A stretch of DNA of 64,000 nucleotides from Variovorax brevis (GCF_030317105.1 NZ_JASZYG010000003.1:770790-834789), one strand, 5' to 3'. Shown: positions 46,543 through 58,288, counted from the stretch's first letter. A program made the numbers and translations. Notes: a model not told the origin generated them from the sequence alone.

Positions 46543-47379
46543 ATGAGCACCGAAAAAATCGTCCACGAAGAAAAGGCCCAGCTGGACTTCAGCGAGTCCA
46601 TGAGCTACGGCGACTACCTGCACCTTGACGAAATCCTGAGCGCACAGCATCCGCTGTCGCCGGCGCATGACGAGATGCTTTTCATCGTGCAGCACCAGAC
46701 CAGTGAGCTGTGGATGAAGCTCATGCTGCACGAGTTGACCGCCGCCACGCGCTGCGTCGCGCAGGAGCAGTTGCCCGACGCCTTCAAGATGCTGGCCCGC
46801 GTCACGCGGATCATGGAGCAGTTGGTCGGCGCCTGGACCGTCCTGTCGACCATGACGCCGCCCGAATACAGCGCAATGCGGCCGTACCTGGCGAGCTCCA
46901 GCGGATTCCAGAGCGCGCAATACCGCTGCATCGAGTTCGCGCTGGGCAACAAGAACGCCGCCATGCTCAAGCCCCACGAGCATCGCCCGGACCTGCTGGC
47001 GCGCGTTGACGCAGCCTACCGCTCGCGCTCGCTCTACGACGAATCGCTGCGCCTGCTGGCGCGCCGCGGCTTGCCCGTGCCCGCCAGCCACCTGGAGCGG
47101 GACTGGAGCTTGCCCTACGTCGCCAGCGACGAGGTCGAAGCCGCATGGCTCGTCGCTTACCGCGACCCGCACAAGTACTGGGACGTCTACCAGCTCGGCG
47201 AAAAGCTCACCGACATCGAGGACGCTTTTCGCCTCTGGCGCTTTCGCCACGTGACGACCGTCGAGCGCATCATCGGGTTCAAACGTGGCACAGGCGGCAC
47301 GGGCGGCGTAAGCTATCTTCGCAAGATGCTCGACGTGGTGCTGTTTCCGGAAATCTGGAAACTGCGCACCGACCTGTAG
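46543..47379 (+). CDS. kynA: Tryptophan 2,3-dioxygenase
   Basis: Haem dioxygenase converting tryptophan to N-formylkynurenine. 278 residues from the ATG at 46543. [20 protein letters not shown] with active-site His51, [19 protein letters not shown], and [20 protein letters not shown] with the haem ligand. Together the three genes run tryptophan to anthranilate; no anthranilate dioxygenase or KynR-type regulator is in the window. Confidence 0.95.
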   Translation: MSTEKIVHEEKAQLDFSESMSYGDYLHLDEILSAQHPLSPAHDEMLFIVQHQTSELWMKLMLHELTAATRCVAQEQLPDAFKMLARVTRIMEQLVGAWTVLSTMTPPEYSAMRPYLASSSGFQSAQYRCIEFALGNKNAAMLKPHEHRPDLLARVDAAYRSRSLYDESLRLLARRGLPVPASHLERDWSLPYVASDEVEAAWLVAYRDPHKYWDVYQLGEKLTDIEDAFRLWRFRHVTTVERIIGFKRGTGGTGGVSYLRKMLDVVLFPEIWKLRTDL

Positions 47380-47413
47380 TTCCACTGTCGGGCACAAGAA
47401 GGAGGAGACTTGC

Positions 47414-48652
47414 ATGGCTGATTTCTTTTCGCCCGACGAACTCGCCCAGCTGCGCGAGCACGGCATCGTGATCTTTGCCGATCGCGTGATCTTCGACGCC
47501 AGGCCGCCCATGTCCCCCGGGGCACTGGCCGAGGTGGAGGCGGCCTGCGCCGGCCCCGTGCCGCCGCAGCTTGTCGCGCTGTGGCAGCAGACCGCCGGCG
47601 GCGCCCTGGACTACGACCTCACGCTGCGCATGAACGGCAGCGAGGAAGCCGTCAACTGGAGCGAGCTCTTCAGCGACAGCAGCGATGGTTTCTACGACCT
47701 GACGGGCTGGATCAACTTCGAACGATCGAGTGCCGCCAAGGCCAATGGCGAAGACACTCCGCCCCAACTGATGACGCTGCCCTTTGGCGGCTTCGAGGAC
47801 AGCGACCGCATCTACACCGTCACCAAGCCCGGCACGCAGTTCGGCAGCATCCTTGCGTGGAAGCGAGGCATGCCCGCCACGTGGCCGCACGCCATGCACG
47901 AGGACGGCCTGGCCACCATCGCCACCGACCTGAAAGGCGCCCTCGCCGCGCTGCACCTGAGCGAAGACCCGCTGGAGCCCGCTGGCGACTATTTCACCGG
48001 ACAGGCGCTCATGGACTACGTGGACGAACGCCACGGCGACCACGGGCTGGACCTGGACCTGTGCGACAAGCTGATCGCCTTCTATCGCCGCGCGCTGATC
48101 GACTGGCGAACGCCGCTGGCCAATGGCGAGCTTGCGCGAGCACCGCTCACGGCGCAGATTGCGTTGCGCCATGCCATTGCCACCGACGACCCTGCGCTGG
48201 TCGACGAGCTGGCTGCCGCGGGCGTGAGCTTCGACGCACCCTTGCACGGGACGGCCATTGCGACGGATCTGGCGCTGGCGCATGGTGCCTATGCGGCGGC
48301 AGCGGCGCTGGTCGATGCCGGCGCGCCCGTCAGTGCCGATGCCATGGATTGCATCGAAGGCGCCATATCGCCCGAACTCACGCTGCAGTTGCTCGCCAAG
48401 GGCGCCCAGCCGACGGCGCACGCCGTGGCGCAATGCGTGGCCTGCGGCGCGCCGGATGCCGCCCGGCTCATCGCGCAGGCCTACGCCAAGATGCACGACG
48501 ACCTGCCAGCCGCCTTCGAAGACGCGCGCAACGAACTACTGGAAGACCTGGAAAGCTCACTGGCCGCCGTGCGCACCGACGAGATCAGCCATCACCTCGG
48601 CGCCGAGGGCCTGGCCGAGCGCATCGAGCACCTGAAGAGCTTCGAGCTTTAG
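47414..48652 (+). CDS. SMI1/KNR4 (SUKH)-like protein with ankyrin-like repeats
   Basis: 412-residue cytoplasmic protein preceded by a strong GGAGGAG site. The N-terminal half (about 35-190) resembles the SMI1/KNR4 or SUKH fold: VPPQLVALWQQTAGGALDYD, LPFGGFEDSDRIYTVT, GSILAWKRGMPATWP. From about residue 240 there are ankyrin-like units (RHAIATDDPALVDELAAAGV, VDAGAPVSADAMDCIEG). SUKH proteins are often immunity proteins or scaffolds. It sits 34 nt after kynA, perhaps on the same transcript. Function unknown. Confidence 0.65.
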   Translation: MADFFSPDELAQLREHGIVIFADRVIFDARPPMSPGALAEVEAACAGPVPPQLVALWQQTAGGALDYDLTLRMNGSEEAVNWSELFSDSSDGFYDLTGWINFERSSAAKANGEDTPPQLMTLPFGGFEDSDRIYTVTKPGTQFGSILAWKRGMPATWPHAMHEDGLATIATDLKGALAALHLSEDPLEPAGDYFTGQALMDYVDERHGDHGLDLDLCDKLIAFYRRALIDWRTPLANGELARAPLTAQIALRHAIATDDPALVDELAAAGVSFDAPLHGTAIATDLALAHGAYAAAAALVDAGAPVSADAMDCIEGAISPELTLQLLAKGAQPTAHAVAQCVACGAPDAARLIAQAYAKMHDDLPAAFEDARNELLEDLESSLAAVRTDEISHHLGAEGLAERIEHLKSFEL

Positions 48653-48666
48653 GGAGACCTGGAAAG

Positions 48667-48688
48667 AGCCCCGAGGATCCGGGGGCTT
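48667..48688. terminator. Weak hairpin between convergent genes
   Basis: AGCCCC and GGGGCT arms with a 9-nt loop in the 49-nt gap between the SUKH-like gene and the convergent monooxygenase. No strong T tract on either strand. Confidence 0.35.
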
Positions 48689-48701
48689 GCCCGGAGACGC
48701 C

Positions 48702-49883
48702 TCAGCCCTCGTACAACCAGGGCGCATCGAGCAGATGCGACCCCAGCACGCGCAGCGCAGCGTCCCGCGCGATGCGTATCGTTCCGCTCGAATGGAAGAC
48801 TTCCCCATTGCGCTTGGCGCGCGCCTGCACGCGGGCGTTGCGTTGCCAGCGTGTGGCCGCGTACCGCGCGAAGGCGGCCGGCAAGCTGGCCGGCCCGCCG
48901 TTGCCGACGCGCTCAGCCAGCGCCACCGCGTCCTCGATCGCCATGCCCGCGCCTTGCGCGAGGTAAGGCACCATCGGATGGGCCGCGTCGCCGATCAGCG
49001 CAATGCGTTCGTTCGCCATGTCCTCGGGGCCCACGAGCGGCGGCCGGTCGTTCACCGTCCATGCGCGCCAGGCGGGCATGGCCTCGATCAGGGGCCTCAC
49101 GCCGTCACAACGGTCGCCAATCGCCTGCAGCAAGGCGACGACGCTGGCGTCCTGGTCCCAATCGCCGGGGTCGTGCGCGGTTTTTTCGGACTCGGCAATG
49201 ACCACCAGGTTGAGGCAGTCACCCCCACGCACCGGATAGGCCACGACATGCAGGCGCTCACCGAGCCAGGCCTGCACGTCGGCGCTGCGCAGCGACTCCG
49301 GAAGGCTGTCCTGCTGCACAAGCGCGCGCCAGGCGGTGTGGCCCGTGGGCCGGGGTGGCAGCGTGCTTTCCACCACGCGCTCGCGCACGATGCTCCACAG
49401 GCCGTCCGCACCGATGAGCCCGTCGCCATCCCACGCGCGCGCGCCAAGGGCCGCCACGCAGACCCCTTCGTCGCGGGTGGCCACCTCGGAGATGCGGGCA
49501 TCGGTCGTGAGCGTGACGCCGGCCATGCTGCGTGCGCTGGCGAGCAGCACGCCGTGCAGGTCGGCGCGGTGCGCGCAAAGGTATGGCGCGCCGTATTTGC
49601 GCTCCATCGCGTCCGCCAGCGGCATGCTGGCCAGCAGGTGGCCATCGACGGCATTGCGGATCGACAGCGCCTTGGGCCGCGCCGCGATGCGGGCCAGCGA
49701 TTCCTCCAGGCCCAGCGATTTCAGGCGACGGGTGACGTTGGGCCCCAACTGGACGCCCGCCCCGATTTCGCCGAATGCCGGCGCCTGCTCGAGCACGTCG
49801 ACCACTTGACCGGCACGCGCAAGCGCCACGGCGGCACAGAGCCCGCCAATGCCGCCACCGGCAATGAGTAGGTGAGCTGGCAT
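48702..49883 (-). CDS. FAD-dependent aromatic-ring monooxygenase-like
   Basis: 393-residue flavoprotein hydroxylase: FAD-binding GGGIGGLCAAVALARAG at residue 9, the DG-type motif DGDGLIGADGLWSIVR, and GDAAHPMVPYLAQGAGMAIED near residue 290. Closest in style to salicylate or 3-hydroxybenzoate hydroxylases. It lies beside the kynurenine genes but on the opposite strand, so a role in aromatic catabolism is only a guess. Confidence 0.82.
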   Translation of the reverse strand: MPAHLLIAGGGIGGLCAAVALARAGQVVDVLEQAPAFGEIGAGVQLGPNVTRRLKSLGLEESLARIAARPKALSIRNAVDGHLLASMPLADAMERKYGAPYLCAHRADLHGVLLASARSMAGVTLTTDARISEVATRDEGVCVAALGARAWDGDGLIGADGLWSIVRERVVESTLPPRPTGHTAWRALVQQDSLPESLRSADVQAWLGERLHVVAYPVRGGDCLNLVVIAESEKTAHDPGDWDQDASVVALLQAIGDRCDGVRPLIEAMPAWRAWTVNDRPPLVGPEDMANERIALIGDAAHPMVPYLAQGAGMAIEDAVALAERVGNGGPASLPAAFARYAATRWQRNARVQARAKRNGEVFHSSGTIRIARDAALRVLGSHLLDAPWLYEG

Positions 49884-49889
49884 GGGCGC

Positions 49890-50180
49890 TCAGCGTTGAC
49901 GGAGGAGGGGCGCTTCGTTGGGGGTCGCGGGCTTGGCCAGAGACGACTTGTCTCCCGCCGTGCCGCAACTGCCGCAGCTGTCGCACGAGCCGCATCCCGA
50001 GCTTTTGGCCAGCGACGCTGCCAGCTGCTGCGCGCGGGACTCATCCACCAGCCCGGCGCGATGCGTTCCTGCCGCCACCTTGCCAGCCGCCGCCTTGCGC
50101 CATTTCGATGGCATCCAGCGCCAGACAGCGTAGATCGCCGCCAATGCGACGATGACCGCGACGATGATTTGTTGCGTCAT
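49890..50180 (-). CDS. FeoB-associated Cys-rich membrane protein
   Basis: 96-residue protein with one membrane segment (MTQQIIVAVIVALAAIYAVW) and a cytoplasmic tail containing CGSCDSCGSCG. Small proteins of this type follow feoB in many bacteria and are thought to assist ferrous uptake, as FeoC does in enterics. Start at 50180 lies 13 nt after the feoB stop. Confidence 0.8.
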   Translation of the reverse strand: MTQQIIVAVIVALAAIYAVWRWMPSKWRKAAAGKVAAGTHRAGLVDESRAQQLAASLAKSSGCGSCDSCGSCGTAGDKSSLAKPATPNEAPLLRQR

Positions 50181-50193
50181 AACTTTATTGCTC

Positions 50194-52056
50194 TCAGCCC
50201 GCACCCAGCGCCACGGCGACGCGGTAGGTCACGAAGCACGCAGCATAGGCCAACGCGAAGAGATAGCCCGCCATGATCCACACATAGCGCCAGGAATTGG
50301 TCTCGCGCTTGACGGTCGCCAGCGTGGAGATGCACTGCGGCGCAAACACGTACCAGACCAGCAGCGACAGCGCCGTGGCGAGCGACCAGCTGCTCGCGAT
50401 CAGCGGCTGCAGTTGCCCTGCCACCTCGTCGCCCGTGGCCGACAGCGCGTACACGGTGCCAAGCGCGCCCACTGCGACTTCGCGCGCCGCCATGCCGGGC
50501 ACCAAGGCAATCGAGATCTGCCAGTTGAAGCCGATGGGCGCAAAGATGTGCTCCAGCCCACGGCCGAGCATGCCGGCCAGGCTGTACTGGATGGCCGGCC
50601 CGGTCGCGCCTTCAGGCGGCGACGGAAAGGTCGACAGGAACCACAGCAGGATCGTCAGCGTGAGGATGATGGTGCCCACGCGCTGCAGGAAGATCCATGC
50701 GCGCTCGTACAGGCCCAGGGCCAGGTTGCGCAGGTTGGGCCAGCGGTAGGCGGGCAGTTCCATCAGCAGCGGCGAGTGCGACTGGTTGTCCCGGAAGCGC
50801 TTCATCACCCAGGCCACCGCCATCGCCGACACGATGCCGAAGACGTACAGCGCGAACAGCACGAAGCCCTGCAGGTTGAAGACGCCACCGATGGTCTTTT
50901 CAGGAATGAAGGCCGCGATCAGCAGCGCGTAGACCGGCAGCCGCGCCGAGCAGGTCATGAGTGGCGCGATCATGATGGTCGTGAGCCGGTCGCGCCAGTT
51001 GCTGATGGTGCGGGTGGCCATCACGCCGGGAATGGCGCAGGCAAAGCTCGACAGCAGCGGAATGAAGGAGCGGCCCGACAGGCCCACCGTGCCCATCACG
51101 CGGTCGAGCAGGAAGGCCGCGCGCGGCAGGTAGCCAGAATCTTCCAGCGCCAGGATGAACAGGAACAGGATCAGGATCTGCGGCAGGAAGACGATCACGC
51201 CGCCCACCCCCGCCACGATGCCGTCGACCAGCAGGCTCTGCAGCATGCCCTCGGGCACCACCTGCTTGACCAGGTTGCCCAGCGCCTCGGTGCCGGCCTT
51301 GATGGCGTCCATGGGCACCGTGGCCCAGCTGAACACCGCCTGGAACATCAGGAACAGCGCCAGCGCCAGCACCAGCATGCCCCACAGCGGATGCAGCACC
51401 ACGCGGTCGATCTTGTCGCTGGTGTCCAGGCTACCCGCCGGCTCGCGCACGGCCACGGCGAGGATGCGGCGCACTTCGCGCTGCGTGGTCAGGACGTCTT
51501 CCAGCTCGGGCGCTTTCCAGGCGCTTGCCTTGGCGGGCGGCACGGGAACGTCGATCGCCGCCAGCAAGCCCTGCGCCCCGTCGGCGCTCACGCCCACGGT
51601 TTCGACCACCGGCACGCCGAGTTCGCGCGACAGCGCCGCGGCATCGACGGTGATGCCCTGGCGCTTGGCCATGTCGGTCATGTTGAGCGCCACGACCATC
51701 GGCAGGCCGAGGGCGCGTGCTTCGAGCACCAAGCGCAGGTTCAGGCGCAGGTTGGTCGCGTCCGTCACGCAGACCAGCAGGTCGGGCAGCGCCTCGCTGC
51801 TCTTGCCGGTGACCACGTCACGGGTGACCGCTTCGTCCGCGCTCAGGGCGTTCAGGCTGTAGGCGCCGGGCAGGTCGAGCACGAACACGCGTCGGCCCGA
51901 CGGGGTGCGCAACAGGCCTTCCTTGCGCTCGACGGTGACGCCGGCGTAGTTGGCCACCTTCTGGCGGCTGCCGGTCAGCAGGTTGAACAGGGCCGTCTTG
52001 CCGCAATTCGGGTTGCCCAGCAAGGCCACGCGGCCGGGGAGCAGCGCTTCAGCCAT
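50194..52056 (-). CDS. feoB: Ferrous iron transporter B
   Basis: Inner-membrane Fe(II) transporter, 620 residues. N-terminal G-protein domain: G1 GNPNCGKT (14-21), YAGVTVERKEG, LDLPGAYSL, LNMTD. Then about eight membrane segments with the two gate regions (RSFIPLLSSFACAIPGVMATR, written here as RSFIPLLSSFACAIPG, and ALVPGMAAREVAVGALGTVY). Shorter than E. coli FeoB (773). Overlaps feoA by 8 nt; same operon as the Cys-rich protein. Confidence 0.95.
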   Translation of the reverse strand: MAEALLPGRVALLGNPNCGKTALFNLLTGSRQKVANYAGVTVERKEGLLRTPSGRRVFVLDLPGAYSLNALSADEAVTRDVVTGKSSEALPDLLVCVTDATNLRLNLRLVLEARALGLPMVVALNMTDMAKRQGITVDAAALSRELGVPVVETVGVSADGAQGLLAAIDVPVPPAKASAWKAPELEDVLTTQREVRRILAVAVREPAGSLDTSDKIDRVVLHPLWGMLVLALALFLMFQAVFSWATVPMDAIKAGTEALGNLVKQVVPEGMLQSLLVDGIVAGVGGVIVFLPQILILFLFILALEDSGYLPRAAFLLDRVMGTVGLSGRSFIPLLSSFACAIPGVMATRTISNWRDRLTTIMIAPLMTCSARLPVYALLIAAFIPEKTIGGVFNLQGFVLFALYVFGIVSAMAVAWVMKRFRDNQSHSPLLMELPAYRWPNLRNLALGLYERAWIFLQRVGTIILTLTILLWFLSTFPSPPEGATGPAIQYSLAGMLGRGLEHIFAPIGFNWQISIALVPGMAAREVAVGALGTVYALSATGDEVAGQLQPLIASSWSLATALSLLVWYVFAPQCISTLATVKRETNSWRYVWIMAGYLFALAYAACFVTYRVAVALGAG

Positions 52057-52336
52057 GCTTCAAGGCTCCGGGGGTGACGCGGATCATGGCGGCCTCGTGG
52101 CGGCGCAGGGCAAAAGTCGTGTGGCCCAGGCGCACCGCCAGCGGCTCCCGGCCGGGAACGCCATTGGCCATGATGCGCACGGCTTCTCCCGGCACGAAGC
52201 CGATTTCGGTCAGCCGAAGCACCAGTTCGCGATCGTCCGCGCTTTCCGGCCGCGCCACGTCGAGAACGGTCGCCCACTGGTGGCTGGGAAGTTGGTCCAG
52301 GCTCAAGGTGGCCGCAGCCGCGCCGTTTTTTGTCAT
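52049..52336 (-). CDS. feoA: Ferrous iron transport protein A
   Basis: SH3-like cytoplasmic partner of FeoB, 95 residues from MTKNGAAAATLSLDQ. LRLTEIGFVPGEAVRIMANG and LAVRLGHTTFALRRHEAAMI are the FeoA core. First gene of feoA-feoB-Cys-rich protein, under a Fur-like site. Confidence 0.92.
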   Translation of the reverse strand: MTKNGAAAATLSLDQLPSHQWATVLDVARPESADDRELVLRLTEIGFVPGEAVRIMANGVPGREPLAVRLGHTTFALRRHEAAMIRVTPGALKHG

Positions 52337-52364
52337 CACCCCAAGGTATCCAAGCAATCAAAGT

Positions 52365-52377
52365 GAGAATTATTCTC
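52365..52377. promoter_or_regulatory. Fur-box-like palindrome upstream of feoA
   Basis: GAGAAT-T-ATTCTC is a perfect palindrome 29 nt upstream of the feoA ATG, in an A/T-rich stretch (TGAGAATTATTCTCGAAAA). The arms match typical Fur sites, implying iron repression of feoAB. Confidence 0.7.
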
Positions 52378-52607
52378 GAAAACTTGGGCCTTCGGCAGTT
52401 TCCGGTGAAAGTAGCCCTTTGCGGGAGGCTGAATCGGCCGCCCGGAGCCTTCACTTCGCTGAAATATGCCTTTCTGGCATGTGCGGCGAGGGCATGCCGC
52501 CGCGGCAGCCATAAGCCATAGCGAACAGGGCCTGCCTTTGCACCCTCCGGCCAGTTCCGGTGAGGGGAGTCGCTGCCTACACTTTCAGCGACTCAAGGAG
52601 GAACACC

Positions 52608-53516
52608 ATGGCGAGAAACATCCTTGCATCCGTCGGGCTCGGCGGCGCCAATCGCAATGACGACGTGGTCACGATCCAGTCCATGCTCAATTGCGTGCCG
52701 ACCGGCAACGGCGGCCCCATCCCGGCCCTGGACACGGACGGCAAATGCGGCCCCAAAACGGTCGGCGCCATCCGCAACTTCCAGAACAGGCAGTTCAACA
52801 GCGCCGACGGGCGGGTGGACGTGGGGCAGCGCACCATCGAGCGCCTGCAGACCTTCGACACGGGCGGCGGACAGGGCGCGACGCCCGTGCCGGGCGGTGT
52901 TCCGTCGCCGCAGGTCGTGACGCCGCCGGGCTTCATTCCTGCGAAGTTCGATCCGGCGACGTCCACGTCGGGCGGCGCGAACATCCCGCCGGGGCTGTCG
53001 CCGTTGCGGCGAAAGATCATCGAGTTGGCATTCGCCGAGGCCCAGCCGGAGCCGGCCGTCACCGATCTCAAGACGATGATGGATGGCGGTCAGGTCGTGC
53101 GCGCGGGGTGGAAGCGGCTCAAGCAGTACTTCGACGAAGGCGTCGACGGCTGGACGGAGCAGAAGTGGAAGGACAAGGCCACTTTCGACGGCGTGCGGAT
53201 TCCGGGGCGACGGATCCCGCAGCCGCCGACGTCCGGCGTGAGTTGGTGTGGCATCTTCGCCACCTGGGTCGCGCGCCAGGCGGGGGTGCAGACCAAGTGG
53301 AAAATGGGCATCGGCCCCAGCGGGCTCAAGCCGACGTTCTCGCGCAACTGCCAGCCGGGCGACATCGCGGTGATGGCGGAGCAGGTGCATCACTTCATCG
53401 TCGCGGGGCCGATTGGGGACACGATCATCACGGTCAACGGGAATTCGGACAACCAGGCGATTCTGGTGAAGCCGCGGCCGCTGAGCAGCGTCATCTACTT
53501 CTACAGCGTGGAGTGA
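52608..53516 (+). CDS. Peptidoglycan-binding protein with a C-terminal CHAP/NlpC-like cysteine hydrolase
   Basis: 302-residue protein with a strong AAGGAGG site. The N-terminal domain (about 15-90) is PG_binding_1-like (VTIQSMLN, GKCGPKTVGAIRNFQ, VDVGQRTIERLQ). A Pro/Gly-rich linker follows. The C-terminal half has a catalytic-type Cys in SGVSWCGIFATWVARQAG, His in EQVHHFIVAG and Asn in TVNGNSDNQ, as in CHAP/NlpC amidases or endopeptidases. No signal peptide is visible, so export by another route (for example a type VI effector) or an intracellular role is possible. Confidence 0.7.
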   Translation: MARNILASVGLGGANRNDDVVTIQSMLNCVPTGNGGPIPALDTDGKCGPKTVGAIRNFQNRQFNSADGRVDVGQRTIERLQTFDTGGGQGATPVPGGVPSPQVVTPPGFIPAKFDPATSTSGGANIPPGLSPLRRKIIELAFAEAQPEPAVTDLKTMMDGGQVVRAGWKRLKQYFDEGVDGWTEQKWKDKATFDGVRIPGRRIPQPPTSGVSWCGIFATWVARQAGVQTKWKMGIGPSGLKPTFSRNCQPGDIAVMAEQVHHFIVAGPIGDTIITVNGNSDNQAILVKPRPLSSVIYFYSVE

Positions 53517-53904
53517 CTTGTCGCAGCCTTGCGCTGCGTGGCACCTGCGGGGCATCAAGCAGGGGCAAATGGGGGCAACCAGGGTCAAACGGGGGCGCGG
53601 TCCGAGGACACCGGGTATTCCCCTCCGCGAATGTCCCCCGCCTTCGCCCCTCCTTGATTTCGCTGCGGGGAACACCCGATGCCCTCGGCCCTGTACACGC
53701 CGCGTTGTGCGGGTAGATCAACCACTGCGCGTCCGGATCAGGTCGGCGGTGTGCTCTGCGCAGCGAAATCAAGGAGGAGCCGGCAGCCGCAGGCTGTCGG
53801 CGGGGGACATTCGCGGAGCAGAGCACACCGTCGGCGTGATCCCCGCCCCTGTCCACAAAGCCTTTCGAGGAACCAGCACCGCAAGCGAGCGGCGCAGTTT
53901 CAGC
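53517..53904. repeat. 388-nt non-coding region with nested inverted repeats
   Basis: Long inverted arms: CTCCGCGAATGTCCCCCGCC (53623-53642) with TCCTTGATTTCGCTGCG (53651-53667), against CGCAGCGAAATCAAGGA (53759-53775) with GGCGGGGGACATTCGCGGAG (53799-53818). The right arm carries an extra small palindrome (GCAGCCGCAGGCTG). CTCTGCGCAGCG and GCAGAGCACACCG are further related pieces. No credible gene; probably a dispersed extragenic element at the acnA 3' end. Confidence 0.7.
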
Positions 53905-56640
<2,736 letters not shown>

Positions 56641-56778
56641 GAAGAACTCCTTGGATGGAAATCGTGAGGGGCTCAGCAAGATAGCAGGGATCGATGAAAT
56701 CTGGCAGTCAGTCAAGCACTTCAAGCATGACCTGTGAGGTCATGTCGCGGATGACGTGCACGCAATAGCATCGGCAAT

Positions 56779-57618
56779 ATGAACTCGCGCATTGCCTCTC
56801 CGACCGCCGCCGACCCCTTTGGCACGCACCTGCGCCATTGGCGGCAGCACCGCCGCCTGAGCCAGCTCGACCTGGCGCAGGAAGCCGACATCTCCACCCG
56901 CCACTTGAGTTATGTGGAAACCGGTCGCGCGGCGCCGAGCCGCGAAATGGTGCTGCGCCTGGCCGAAAGGCTGGACGTGCCGCTGCGCGAGCGCAATGCG
57001 CTGCTGGTGGCGGCCGGCTATGCGCCGATGTACCGCCAGCGCTCGCTCGACGATCCCGCCTTGCAGCCCGCACGCCGGGCCGTCGACCTGGTGCTCAAGG
57101 GACACGAACCCTTTCCCGCCCTCGCGGTGGACCGCCACTGGAACCTTGTCGCGCACAACGCGGTTGTGCCCTTGCTCATGGCGGGCGCCTCCGCTGAACT
57201 GATGAAGCCACCCATCAACGTCTTGCGGCTGAGCCTGCACCCCGATGGTCTCGCGCCGCGCATTGCCAACCTCGCGCAATGGCGTGCGCATCTGCTGGAG
57301 CGCCTTCAGCAACAGATCGCCGCAACAGGCGACGCGGCGCTCGCGGCGCTGCACGACGAGTTGGCTGCCTATCCGGTCGGCCAGGCGGGCCACGACGCAC
57401 CGGCAGCGGGCGGTGAACTGGCCGGCGTGGTCGTGCCTTTTCAGCTGGTCACGGACCGGGGCTTGCTGAGCTTCATCAGCACGACGACGATTTTCGGAAC
57501 GCCGGTGGACGTGACGCTGCAGGAGTTGGCGGTGGAATCGTTCTTTCCCGCAGATGCGCAGACGGCGGCGGCGCTTTCCGGTTTGGTGCCCTCTTCCCAT
57601 GGGAGAGGGGTGGGGTGA
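56779..57618 (+). CDS. XRE/MmyB-type transcriptional regulator
   Basis: 279 residues: N-terminal XRE helix-turn-helix (HLRHWRQHRRLSQLDLAQEA, STRHLSYVETGRAAPSREM; about 15-75) and a C-terminal MmyB-like ligand-binding domain (LAVDRHWNLVAHNAVVPLLM, VLRLSLHPDGLAPRIANLA). Such proteins usually control neighbouring genes; acnA lies divergently. The last residues SSHGRGVG and the TGA are encoded by a dispersed palindrome. Confidence 0.85.
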   Translation: MNSRIASPTAADPFGTHLRHWRQHRRLSQLDLAQEADISTRHLSYVETGRAAPSREMVLRLAERLDVPLRERNALLVAAGYAPMYRQRSLDDPALQPARRAVDLVLKGHEPFPALAVDRHWNLVAHNAVVPLLMAGASAELMKPPINVLRLSLHPDGLAPRIANLAQWRAHLLERLQQQIAATGDAALAALHDELAAYPVGQAGHDAPAAGGELAGVVVPFQLVTDRGLLSFISTTTIFGTPVDVTLQELAVESFFPADAQTAAALSGLVPSSHGRGVG

Positions 57619-57623
57619 GGGCG
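57589..57623. repeat. CCCTCTTCCC/GGGAGAGGGG palindrome, copy 2
   Basis: CCCTCTTCCC-AT-GGGAGAGGGG followed by TGGGGTGAGGGC, as in copy 1. It forms the 3' end of the MmyB-type gene and supplies its stop codon. Copies 2 and 3 face each other across about 38 nt. Confidence 0.75.
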
Positions 57624-57661
57624 CGCCTCTCGGACAAAGCACGGCTATGGCAGCCGCCGAT

Positions 57662-57694
57662 GCCCTCACCCTGCCCTCTCCCGGAGGGAGAGGG
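57662..57694. repeat. CCCTCTCCC/GGGAGAGGG palindrome, copy 3 (inverted)
   Basis: CCCTCACCCTGCCCTCTCCC-GGA-GGGAGAGGG, the reverse orientation of copy 2. It lies 12 nt beyond the stop of the exported protein on the minus strand and may help terminate that transcript. Confidence 0.75.
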
Positions 57695-57706
57695 AAAAGA
57701 GAGCGA

Positions 57707-58288
57707 TCAACGTCGGGCCGGCGCAGCAGGAGCAGCCGCCGCAGGGTCCTTCCACGAGTACTCGACAAAGCGCCGAATGACGAGGCACCCCGGCGGCGAG
57801 TCGATGAGCGACACCGACGAGTTCGGCTCCTTCGGGTCGACGTACACCACATAAATCGGCAGCAGCCGCGTCATCTGGTAGCCCGTCAGCTCCTGCTGCG
57901 CGATGCTGGCGCAGGTGAACGGCGCCACGGAGATCCGCTCCGCCGCCACCGTGCAGCTTCCGTCGGCTTCCGGAAATGCGTTGATCGCCGCCGCCACGCC
58001 CGCGTTGGGGTACTCGATGCCGAGAAAGGCGAACACGGCCCCGTTGTCGGGCCGCTTCCGGTCCCAGTCCAGCAACAGGTCATGGTTGCGGCTGCCTTGC
58101 AAGCTCAGCGCCGACAGGCGCGCCATGGCAGGCTGGCAACGCTTGATGCCTACGCTGGGCAACGCCACGCTGAGCTTGTCGCGCGGCGCGCCGGCTGGAG
58201 CCGCCTGCTGAGCCGGTGCGCCTTGCCCGAATGCCAGGCTGGCGACAAGTCCCGTGGCAGCAGCAAGCACAGCCCAATGCAGCTTCAT
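57707..58288 (-). CDS. Exported Cys-containing protein of unknown function
   Basis: 193 residues, start at 58288 overlapping the preceding DUF2827 stop by 4 nt. The signal peptide MKLHWAVLAAATGLVASLAFG is followed by GQGAPAQQ (cleavage near AFG-QG). The mature part has four Cys (IKRCQPAM, GSCTVAAE, FTCASIAQQ, PGCLVIRR), compatible with two disulfides, and a Pro/Ala tail. I do not recognise a family. Last gene of the adhesin/DUF2827 locus, so a periplasmic helper for the autotransporter is a reasonable guess. Confidence 0.7.
   Translation of the reverse strand: MKLHWAVLAAATGLVASLAFGQGAPAQQAAPAGAPRDKLSVALPSVGIKRCQPAMARLSALSLQGSRNHDLLLDWDRKRPDNGAVFAFLGIEYPNAGVAAAINAFPEADGSCTVAAERISVAPFTCASIAQQELTGYQMTRLLPIYVVYVDPKEPNSSVSLIDSPPGCLVIRRFVEYSWKDPAAAAPAAPARR

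Noticed and set aside
53491..53856. Minus-strand ORF downstream of acnA.
   Set aside because: Its sequence is made of the inverted-repeat element and has no domain or ribosome site.
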